DNA of 64,000 bases from NCBI RefSeq assembly GCF_950023065.1, contig NC_088677.1:72813469-72877468 (forward strand). The letters run 5' to 3'. Shown here in pieces: positions 45,721 through 55,130 of this stretch. The notes under the pieces were generated by a model, which had not been told where the DNA came from, did not search any database, and worked only from the letters and a program-made list of their open reading frames with translations. The DNA comes from Planococcus citri (Eukaryota; Arthropoda; Insecta; Hemiptera; Pseudococcidae). The position numbers and the translations under genes are program-made. Numbering within the stretch: the first letter of the stretch is position 1; every line of letters starts with the position of its first letter.

Positions 45721-45889
45721 GAACGTTCCCGTCGTGCAAAATGCTCCACGGAAGTACCACGTGGAACCGCGAAAACTACCATATCCGCGCCAACAACATT
45801 TTAACCAATCAGAGCACAGTAAGGCACGCCTACTTTCTTTACTCTGCAACTTGTACTGTCATTTCAGCGCCACAGTAAACGCCAAATCA

Positions 45890-46780
45890 CTGCCACGACT
45901 TCGATGGCGCATTTCTGGTGCAGGATTGGTACTGAAATGGAATTTTTTCCTGTGGCGAAATCATGGCACAGAACTGGAAGTCTTTTGGTGAAGGTGTGCT
46001 GGAAGGATATTGGCGAGGAAATGGAGCTATTAAAATCAGGGGCAGTGATGTGGCACTGACATGGCACGATTGTGGCAGTAATAATTTGGCGCAATTGTGA
46101 CGTTGTGATGGCAGTGTTATGGCGAAGGTGTGCTGGGAGTTTATTGGCTAGGAAATGGCGCTATTAAAAGCAGTGACAGTGATGTGGCACTGACATGGCG
46201 CGATTGTGGGATTAACAATCTGGCGCTATTCTGACGTTGTGATGGCAGTGTTGTGGCGGTGAAATGGCGCTATAAAAGCAGTGGCATGGCAGTGATGTGG
46301 CACTGGCATGGCGCGATTGTGGCGTTAACAATCTGGCACTATTATTACGTTGTACTGGCAGTATGTTTGCGGTGAAATGGTGCTATAAAAGCAGTGGCAG
46401 GGATGTGGCACTGACATGGTGTGATTGTGGTATTAGTAGTGTTGCGCTATTCTGTTATTGTAATGACTTATGTCGTAGCGGAGGTGTGCTGGCAGTATGT
46501 TGGTAGTGAAATGGTGCTGTTAAAAACAGTGGCAGTGAGTTGGCACTGACATGGTGCAATTATGGCATTGGTGGTCTGGCACAGTTCTGTCACATCAATG
46601 GCAGTGTTGTGGCGGAGCAGTGACAGTGTGTTGGAATTGATGTGGCACAATGGTGGCATTGATAGCCTAGCAGATTTTGTCACCGTAATGAATTGGTGGC
46701 AGTGAAATAACACTATTGATAGCGATGGCCATGTGGCACAATAGTGGAATTATTAATTTTGCAGTGTTATCACTATAATG
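45890..46780. repeat. Tandem repeat of about 115 bp, TGGCGC/TGGCAC-rich
   Basis: Units of the form 'ggcagtgatgtggcactgac', 'atggcgcgattgtgg', 'aacaatctggcgctatt' and 'gttgtgatggcagtgttgtgg' recur five or more times with a spacing near 115 bp, with decreasing regularity towards the right. The frames called across it on either strand are repeat artefacts. Confidence 0.85.
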
Positions 46781-47253
46781 GTAGTTTTTTTTTAGAGGTG
46801 GCAGGGTTTCACTTTTCTGGGTACTGAAATGACGTCATGAGGAGCAGTGGTACTGAGTTCGTACTCACGTGGGACAGTATTGGCACTTGCAGTTTGCCAT
46901 AATCAGGACACGTGGAAAAATTTTTTAAATTATGGAAATAACTGTAGATTTATTTTTTTGAACTTCGCTTTTGCATAGGTACTTGATCTGACGAACCTGC
47001 CTGACTCTAAATTTTCAGCTGCTGAAGTTAAAATTTCGATTTTTCAGAACAATTTTTCGATTTTTGCTTATAAATTTTGAAAAACTTGGCAAATTTAGCC
47101 GGCGCGGGTCGCATACCTACAACCCTACCCCCAAAGTATTTGGTCATTTCAATATATACGGCTCAAATAGTCGACGATGAAATTTTCAACTGTCAAGGGC
47201 AATTTTTAGAGTTTTTGCGCGGAGCGCGAAAAAACTCTATTGTAACCACTTTT

Positions 47254-47306
47254 TCACAGTCGTCAACGTCGTCATCGTCATCGTCGTCAACGTCGTCGTC
47301 GTCGTA
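47254..47306. repeat. TCG/TCA trinucleotide microsatellite
   Basis: A run of 'cgtcgtcatcgtcatcgtcg' type. The Ser-rich frame that ends here (47077-47307) is a result of the repeat. Confidence 0.85.
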
Positions 47307-48754
47307 GCATTTTAATTATTAAAATGCTAAGCAATATGCATAAATAATTGGCTACGTTTATGTTTTTATCTGAATTTCGAATCAAGTTTAAAATATTATT
47401 GTTGTTGTTTATCTTTCATTTTTTTTTTCAACAACGAAAAACAAATCGAATCGGTGAAGATCATGTGAAGATTGTAATTTTCCAAAATAAAATATAACGA
47501 TATTTCGTGTAGCAAAATTCCAAAGATTATTTTGAATTTAATTTTATAAAAATCGGGCATCTTTCTAAGTATCTATACAAGAATTGAAACGGTAAATTCA
47601 GAAAAATTAATAATTTTTCAAAATAAAATAAATTACGATATTTCGTCTACGTCTGAGGTGAGATTATATTGATCATACATCAAGATTTGTTGAAGAACTA
47701 TTCAAAAGCATACAGCATTAGAATTTAGATCACCCAATAAGCAAAAGGTAAATGCAAAAACTCTCTTGCAATCAGCGAATAGCTGATGGCTTGTTTGATT
47801 TTCAAATCAAAATTGCCATGTAAAAATCGAAAATTGGTCAGTTTTTCAAAATTTTAGCAGCTGCAAATTTGGGGTTTACTGTATGTATTCAATGTCCTAA
47901 TTCTTTATTCTTAAACATATCAGTCACTGTAGGAGTATAAGAGGTTATTTTAGACATTTTCTGATTCACAGAAAGTGAACAAAATTGTTCAAAACTTACA
48001 GCCTGATTTTCCTTAAGCATGCAAAAAATTTATTTAGGTCTACAATTCAAAGCAGAAGATGATTATTGGTTTTTAAAAATGCCGAAGAATATTTTTTTTC
48101 AAGTAAAAAGGCAGATACCTATTCGTAAAATACAACCCTTCAACATTAAAATTGAAAAAAATATACATGCGCATATTTAGAGAATGAAAACAAAAATTCC
48201 TGTAGAAAATGTTTTAAAAGTTCAGAAGGTTTTCATTTTTTTGAAAGAAAATAAGGTTACTGATTGTTTTTTGTTCAGTCACTATGATTTTTTTAAAAAA
48301 AAAGTTCCAGCTTTCTAATTAAAAAAAGCATACCTAGGTACCTAACAAAAAAATTCAATTTTTCCTTTTGAAAATGTCCGACGATTATATTAAAAAAAAG
48401 TTCCAGCTTTCTAATAAAAAAAAAATAAAACTAATTTTAAAAGAAGAATACCTAGGTCTAGGTACCTACCTTAAAAAAAAATATTTTTCCTGTTAAAAAT
48501 GTTTGAGTCACCATAATTTTTTTTTTAATCCAAAAAAAAGAATACCAACCAGTACCTACCTAACAAAAAAAATTAATTTTGTCCCAAATAATCGTCTTAA
48601 ATTCTTTTTGATCTGCTATATATATTACAGTATTCAGGTATTTCAATAAATAACTGCAATCCAAAATTAAAATATTGAATTTCAGTACCTAATCATGAAA
48701 AACAGTCAGAACAACTAATAAAATTCAAAACCCGCTATGGTATCAGTATATCTC

Positions 48755-48875
48755 CAATACCATGTTACAGGTTCTACTTCCACGCGCATCGATCAAGTTA
48801 AGCAGCATCGGGGTGGGTCGGAGCTTGGATGGGTGAACGCTCGAAACTACCCAGCATCCGAAGGCTACAATGTAC
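48755..48875 (+). mobile_element. 5S-rRNA-like sequence, probable SINE3-class head or 5S pseudogene
   Basis: ATCAAGTTAAGCAGCATCGG (from 48792) and GAGCTTGGATGGGTGAACGC (48821-48840) match the internal promoter region (box A and box C) of animal 5S rRNA, in the right order and spacing. The flanks are more diverged (CCAATACCATG and GGTTCTACTTCC upstream, CCCAGCATCCGAAGGCTACAA downstream). Divergence and a lone copy argue against a working 5S gene. SINEs with 5S-derived heads are known in animals. The following 200 bp may be the SINE body. Confidence 0.65.
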
Positions 48876-49509
48876 GTAGGACGTGTAGCGTGACTTCTTC
48901 ACAGCAGTACGTAAATGTGGTGAACCTAGGGTGTAGTGTTGTTTGTCGTCGTAATGTAAAATGAGTTGCATAGGTGGAGGGAGATGATGGAGAACGTGCA
49001 AGAAATGTGGAGAATGTGTGGAAAAGTATATAAGTAGGTACTTCATACATATGAGAAAATAATTAATTAATTCCAGTAAACTGAGTATACGAAAAAAAGG
49101 GTTCATTCAATGAAAGAAAATAAATTCATATTCCGATTTCCAAAAAAAAAAAAATAATAAGAATTCATTTTTGTAGGTTTCAAATAACCCCCATTTTCGC
49201 GCCACTTCTGTGCCATTTTTGCGCCACTTCGATGCCATTTTTGTGCCATTTTATCGCCAATTCACCTCCAATAACGCGCCATGAAAACGCCAAAGTATGA
49301 TCAATACGATCCCATTGAAACGCCACATTAACGCCAACACACTGCTAACACAACATTCCGAGAGCAGATCAAACCAGTTTGGCCTCGGTTTGGTCTGCTT
49401 TCTGATTGGCTAAAATTTTCCACTTCACTACCATTTTCAGCTCCACGAATCTCATCCATTCTACTACCACGTGGCGCGTATTTCGTGGAGCGTTTTGCAC
49501 GACGGGTTA

Positions 49510-51890
49510 TCAATGCTTATCAATTATCATTGTATATAGGCTACTGATTTTAGTACATTTTAGTGGGAATTGAGAACAAAAGTAAGTAATTGTTTATTTG
49601 TTTCGCTATCTTAATCATTAACTGAAGTAATGAATTCATCGGCTTGCTTGTTTGAATCGGTAACTCTTCGTACAAGGTACAACGAATCTCTATTGTTGGG
49701 TTTCTTCCAGTTTTCACACCGGAAACCAGATTAAGGCATAAGTAAGTAACGAAGTAAGCTCAAAAAAGATTGAAATATTTTGAAAATCAGTTCTGATAAG
49801 TATCATTACTTGAACGATGAACATGCTTTAGGTTTCAATTTCCTTTAGGACTTAGGTACCTAGTAATAATTTAGCTGTGATCGATCTTCAAAGTGATCCG
49901 AATCCGTTCGTTGAAATTCAGCATTCTTCTCGTTGCTTATTGTTAGCTTCAGGAAGTATGATCTATGTGGCAGTACAGTAAGTAATCTTCCAATAATCAA
50001 ATAAGTATCAGTAGCTATTACTCGAACAAATGAACAATTAGCTGTTTCATTTTCAATATTACTCGTACCAGGCATTGTATTGTGTAGGTAATTCGAATAA
50101 ACACACAATCGGATCTCTTCGAAGTAGTTAGTAGTTGTTTCAATGTTATTTAGGTCATGCGGTTGGAAATTAGCCGATTCGTGTTATTCTGTAAGTATTC
50201 AAAGGTACCTATGTAGATGGTACTTGAATCACTGATCGTAGTTATTGCAAATTCGTATAGTTTTGAAAAAGCTGGGATTTAACACAAAATGTAAGTATGT
50301 AAGTATTATTAGTGTTATGTATACCCGATCTTTAAATCGGAATAGAATACAATTTTGAGCGAGTAAAAGGTTGTTTGAGAATTGAAAAGAGATCTACGAT
50401 TCATCCCCTACAATTTCAGCTTTTTTTGTCTTTGTAGCTTCATCTGGTCAAAAGTTCAAAAAGTTGTAAAAGCTCAAAATTCAAACTTTCATAACTTTTG
50501 GCCAGTAAAACCTACAGAGTCAAAAAAAAGCTCAAATTGTAGAGGATGAATTGCAGATAATTTTTCCATCCTACTCAAACACCCATGTATTCACTCAAAA
50601 TTCCATTCCATTCCGATTTAAAAACTGAACTTTCATATCTACATATAGACCCATGAAAGGGAAAGTTTCGATATAAGTCTACGATTGTAGGGCATGCAAT
50701 GTAGATTATTTTTCACCCACAAAACACCTATGTGTTCACTCAATTTTTCAAGTAATTCAACAAAAACAATGAAAAAATAAATGGCACTTAAAATTTTATT
50801 GAAGACATTATCGTACCATGCTCTTTTCAAAAAAGTTCCTTTGTTAGATAAATTTGAATTCATAATACGATTATTCTATTTTCTTTCTTAGAAAAAAAAA
50901 TTATAAGCACTAATTCCACGATCTTGCTTTAATTGACTACAATTTGTATTTTTGATTTATTTTACCTTTGAAATCTGCGAAGTGTGCTACAAAAAGGAAC
51001 CTCTAGAAAGAAACGAGATTTCGAGAAAATCGCATTTTTGACAATTTTTGATCACTCCCCTCGAAAAAAAAGTCTCAACTACCAAAATCAAAGCAGAAAA
51101 ATTTTGGGCCATAAGATCCTTTTTGATACGGTTTTCCGCATCTTCCAATTCTCAGATTTATTGCAATATCTTTACTAGAAAAAATGTTGCTGACAAAATA
51201 AAACCAAGGACCCCCCTCCCCCAATTAATTTTTATAAAACCAAATTCAATAAGTACGTAGGTACATATAATTTGGATTTGGAAACTTTCAAATTTATTCT
51301 TCTTCCCTCATCTTCTTACAGGTATCGATTTCGCTCATTTTGTTTCAGATTTGTGAAAAATATCACAATTCGCTTCAAATCAGCTAAATAGCATACAAAA
51401 AATTGATTTTGAGTAAGCTAAAAACCCACAAAGGCGTTCGATGTAAAAAAAATCGGAGAAAATTGAATTGAAATACGTGTTTTACATAATTCCAAAAAAA
51501 AAAAACTTCATGATTGAACAACCTTGGTAAATTTTTCAGATTAAATTTTATCGAAACAGCATATCTTATTCATAATTTCACAAAAATTTAATCAATCCGA
51601 AATTCCATCGGAAATTCTACTCTCATTTTTTACATTTAAAAAGATACACAATCACTGGCTGAACATACATTGTATCTCGCTGATAAAGCAGGTATCTAAA
51701 ATACAACAGCTGACTGACGCAAATAATTAAAAAAATTTTCGATTCGCGAGAAATGTGAGATTTACGAGTAGGTGCGAGTTTTTCCGTTCCAGCTCCAAGA
51801 ATTCATTGTGAAACAATCGGGTCAGTTTTTTCGAATTACAATGAATCGACGTTTTTTTCATTCAGGGCGACATTTCGAATTACGTAAATC
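49510..51890. other. Non-coding gap upstream of F
   Basis: No supported gene. It includes many 'gtaagta' phrases (49580-50300) without downstream coding sequence. Confidence 0.4.
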
Positions 51891-51905
51891 GCCAAGGTAC
51901 ATTAC

Positions 51906-51915
51906 TATATAAAAG
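51906..51915 (+). promoter_or_regulatory. TATA box of gene F
   Basis: TATATAAAAG stands out here, about 185 bp before the donor of the putative first exon (52099/52100). A CATT-type initiator candidate lies about 30 bp downstream (near 51938). Confidence 0.5.
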
Positions 51916-51937
51916 ATGACCATTGTTTAATTTTTCA

Positions 51938-52099
51938 TTCATTGATGAGTTGTATAATGGTGAATGGTGATTATCGTTTCAGTGCGTACCTACTATTCGT
52001 GTTATCAAATACCAATTGAATAATTATTTTACAATAGTAAATCACAAGTGATAACCTCATCGTGTTACGATTATATATTTCACATTCTAGATTCTTGTG
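51938..52099 (+). promoter_or_regulatory. Putative untranslated first exon of gene F
   Basis: From the presumed start below the TATA box to the donor TTGTG|GTAAGT. The matching acceptor (TTCCACAG) ends at 52763, 19 bp before the start codon, giving a leader intron of 664 bp. Confidence 0.45.
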
Positions 52100-52782
52100 G
52101 TAAGTTGAAAAAAATCATCTCTATTTGATAATGTAGATAACGTAAATCGCATTCTTGCTTAATTTTTTTTCGCCATACACATTTTTCAAATTTTATCAAT
52201 GGGGAGACAGGGGGTATTAAAATAAGTTTGAATTTTGATCTTAATCATTTATGAAATTTTCTGAATTTCAAAAACTTCATTAATTCAGGAAGGAAATCCT
52301 CATTTTTGAAATTAAATGAGCTGAACCAGTAAATAATAATTTAGAAAGAAGTCCTTCCACCCTCACAGTTTAGAAACAAATCAATAAGGCCAATGCGAAA
52401 ATTTGAAACGAAATTGAAAACATGCCATCGAAATTCGAATCGACTTCGATCAGAAAAAAAATCATTGCAAAAAATTATCAGGTTACCGAACTAAAAATAA
52501 CTGAAATTTAAAAAAAATTATGGTCCCAAAAAATAAGTGCAGTTTTTTTTGGTGAAATTGGTATGAGAGGAGAACGTTCTGAAAGTTATGAAGATAAATC
52601 GATTTTTCATGAATTAATTTACCTACCAAATTATTTTAAGTTTTCTAAAATCTGACAAAATATCAAAAAAAATTTAAATAATTTAATTTTTTTAAAAATC
52701 AACGACAAAAATTAGGTAATTTTCATTCATCCATATTAATGATGTAATTATCTATTTCCACAGGTACCAATTCACATTCACA

Positions 52783-53487
52783 ATGTGCGGACATGAATCA
52801 TCCATTACCACTCAACTAGAGGAAATCCCAAACCAGCTAACTACGCCCACCAAAATACTGTCCCTGCTCAGAGAGAAAAATTTCACCGAATTCGTTCGAA
52901 CTTTAAATTCCAGCTCATTCGATGTGAATCACTTTTACGATGAACCGGATAACGGAACTTTACTAGATATCGCCTGTCGTTCGAAAGGATACCGCGAATT
53001 TGTCGATATTCTCATCGAGTACGGTGCCAATATCAACGTTATAAATGAAAAACGTGGAACTGCTCCAATTCACGAAGCGGTGGCATTTTCAGATATCGGG
53101 ACTTTGAAAATATTACTGAAAAATGGCTGCGATGTTAATCTGGTCGATGGATCTGGTCACACTCCGATCTTGAAAGCTGTATTCTTGGCTCGAATCGATA
53201 TGCTTCGAATATTAATGGAAAAAAATGAGGTTTCCTTGCAACCAGTTGAAGATCAAACAATATTGCACGCGTTTCTTCACGGATTGCAAGAATTTGCTGG
53301 TGGTTCGGGAGTAACGAACCCCGATGAGAATGACTTGAAGAGGAAATATTGCGAATGTTTGAGATATATTCTATACGAAGCACCTCGCAGCAAATTCGAT
53401 GTAACTAAAGCTATGCTATCTGGTCAGCCAAAAAACTACGTGTCGTTTTTTACTCGATTTATGAAAAAAGTTTTTTTTTTTCGTTGA
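52783..53487 (+). CDS. Ankyrin-only paralogue F (234 residues)
   Basis: ATG at 52783 follows an acceptor at 52763. The protein is one family module: TKILSLLREKNFTEFVRTL, NGTLLDIACRSKGYREFVDI, GTAPIHEAVAFSD, HTPILKAVFLARIDMLRIL and TILHAFLHGLQEF. It ends MKKVFFFR just after a run of eleven T (53471-53481). No channel domain and no convincing donor site. One extra T in the run would carry the frame into the hydrophobic 108-codon frame that overlaps its stop (53484-53810), making a membrane-anchored ankyrin protein. As written it is soluble. Alternatives: a true short gene, a product with slippage at the T run, or a sequencing error. Confidence 0.78.
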   Translation: MCGHESSITTQLEEIPNQLTTPTKILSLLREKNFTEFVRTLNSSSFDVNHFYDEPDNGTLLDIACRSKGYREFVDILIEYGANINVINEKRGTAPIHEAVAFSDIGTLKILLKNGCDVNLVDGSGHTPILKAVFLARIDMLRILMEKNEVSLQPVEDQTILHAFLHGLQEFAGGSGVTNPDENDLKRKYCECLRYILYEAPRSKFDVTKAMLSGQPKNYVSFFTRFMKKVFFFR

Positions 53488-53810
53488 TGCTTCCTAATTT
53501 TTTTTTCAACGCTTTGAAGTATTTCACTGTACTTATCTTTTTATTGTTTAATAATTTGCTGAATTCACACCGATTTGTTTTCTGTTCCGTGATATTGTAT
53601 CAAGTAATGCTGGAAGGTTGGAGGAAATGGCCTGAATTTTTGTTCTTTTTATTTCGAGTATTAATGGAAGGTTGGAGAAGATTGCCCAAGTTTTTGTTTT
53701 TTTTGGCTTTTGTCTTTGTTTTACTGCGTCATATATTTCCCTTCTATGCTGCAGTTTTGCGTTTTTTCATTTATGTTTTATTCTCAATTATATTTTTAAT
53801 TTGCAATTAA
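53484..53810 (+). CDS. Hydrophobic frame overlapping the end of F, possible membrane tail
   Basis: An open frame of 108 codons overlaps the stop codon of F by four bases, one frame away. It is very hydrophobic, with at least three candidate membrane segments. It contains an 18-codon tandem duplication (EGWRKWPEFLFF, then EGWRRLPKFLFF; 53604-53657 and 53658-53711) in which several differences are synonymous (agg/aga, cct/ccc, ttc/ttt, tta/ttg), hinting that this frame was once or still is translated. No known family. It may instead be 3' UTR; Phe-rich frames arise easily in T-rich DNA. Confidence 0.35.
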   Translation: MMLPNFFFNALKYFTVLIFLLFNNLLNSHRFVFCSVILYQVMLEGWRKWPEFLFFLFRVLMEGWRRLPKFLFFLAFVFVLLRHIFPFYAAVLRFFIYVLFSIIFLICN

Positions 53811-54189
53811 GTAATTAGCTTAAATGATTATTTTTTTTGATTTTTAAGTATTTTGTTAATTTTGCATTCAGGTTTCTAGACTTACAAGATAAAGTTTATT
53901 GTATTCATTGTTAATATTATACTTGATACTTCATTTTAAAAAATCTGATCTTAGAATAAGATTTGTCTAGTTTAAAATATTAATGAATAAGCTATCTACC
54001 TCGGTCCTCGTTTGAGGTTTGTGAAATTGTGAAATCTAGTCATTATTTTCATGGTAGTCGCTCATTGTGTAGATGATTACCTTTAAGAATTTTATTTTGA
54101 AACTAGATCGATTAAGTCTGTTATTGTAGGAACTTATTTCAATTTAAATATTTTGCTTTTAAAAATACATTTTGTAAAAATGTTTCATT

Positions 54190-54195
54190 AATAAA
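54190..54195 (+). promoter_or_regulatory. Possible poly(A) signal AATAAA of gene F
   Basis: Canonical hexamer 700 bp after the F stop and 380 bp after the end of the hydrophobic frame. Confidence 0.35.
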
Positions 54196-54249
54196 CCCAA
54201 GTATTCTATAGATACATTTTTTTTTTTTACTTTCGCTAAATAATTTTCA

Positions 54250-55130
54250 AGGTACTAGAGGAATCTAAGTAATTTGGTAGAAACATTTCTGAGCTGAGAA
54301 AAGCTAAATCGAAGTAGAATGCAAAAATGTATCACCAGCCAAAATTTGAAATGCCGAAATGCATTTTTCAATCTTTTTTTGAAAGTCAAATGAAAAAAAA
54401 ATCAAAATTTTCGCCAATGTTTTGAGCAGTTCTGAAACCTCCTGTAGATTTTTGAAAGTAGAAATCTTCACAAACTTTCACTAAACGAAGTTGGATAGTT
54501 AAAGTATGCTGGGTTGACTGGACGTGGTTTCAAGGCGTTCTGGAGGCTCTAACAACATTTTGGAAATTCCAGTTTTCCAACAAAAAAAAAAAGTCATAGA
54601 ATCTGTCCAAATAGCGATTGGTACATGTTAGTGACTCACATTGACCTACTGTACTAGTATTACACGTTATCTTTCCACAAATGAAATCGCTGGTCATCAA
54701 AAACGACGTCAGCACACAAGCTAAAGTCAATTTGGACAAATTTTATGGCGTTTTTTGGAAAACTAAAATTTCCAAAATCTTGTTAAAGGCTTCAAAATTG
54801 CTGGAAACTAATTCTAGTAGACTCAGGACGTTAAAATCACCCCAGTCACACAGTAAAATTTCGATTTTCAATTTAATTTGGTAGAATTCTGTGAAAATAT
54901 CAAGTTGAAAAAGTTTGCTGGAGGCTCCAGAATTTTCCATAGTGGTCCGAAACCGTTTTCAATCGCTTTGGCGAGTTGAAAATTGGCTATTTCTCAAATT
55001 TCAGCTTCCTAGGTCAATTTAGTAAAATTTTCTTTTTTTTCATTTTTTGCCCTTCGATTTTCAAAAATTCACTAAAAATTGAAAAATTCCCTCAAACTTA
55101 AAAACTACTATAAACGCTTCGAAGTAGTTT
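54250..55130. repeat. Copies of the dispersed 'ggagcctccag' repeat
   Basis: Phrases such as 'ctggaggctcca', 'tttggaaattccag' and 'tttccaatcgattt' recur here, as in the palindrome at 26966-28566 and the blocks near 4000, 33500 and 43600. The arms at 54480-54600 and 54730-54800 appear partly inverted. Confidence 0.6.

Larger units (their letters stand above)
45728..49506. mobile_element. Foldback-like composite element with TGGCGC-rich arms
   Basis: CCCGTCGTGCAAAATGCTCC at 45728 is mirrored by GGAGCGTTTTGCACGACGGG ending at 49506. Inside the left tip are 'ccaatcag' and then about 0.9 kb of TGGCGC/TGGCAC-rich repeats; the right arm holds the complement (GCGCCA, GTGCCA) at about 49190-49340. The middle (46800-49180) carries unrelated sequence, including a TCG microsatellite and a 5S-like SINE. 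It may be one large element or two inverted insertions of one family. No transposase frame; target duplications not identified. Confidence 0.65.

Noticed and set aside
45508..46713. Frames of 76-150 codons on both strands
   Set aside because: They lie in the foldback arm and its tandem repeat; opposite strands are open over the same bases with no domain.
47077..47307. Frame ending in poly-Ser
   Set aside because: The Ser run comes from a TCG microsatellite; the rest has no recognisable features.
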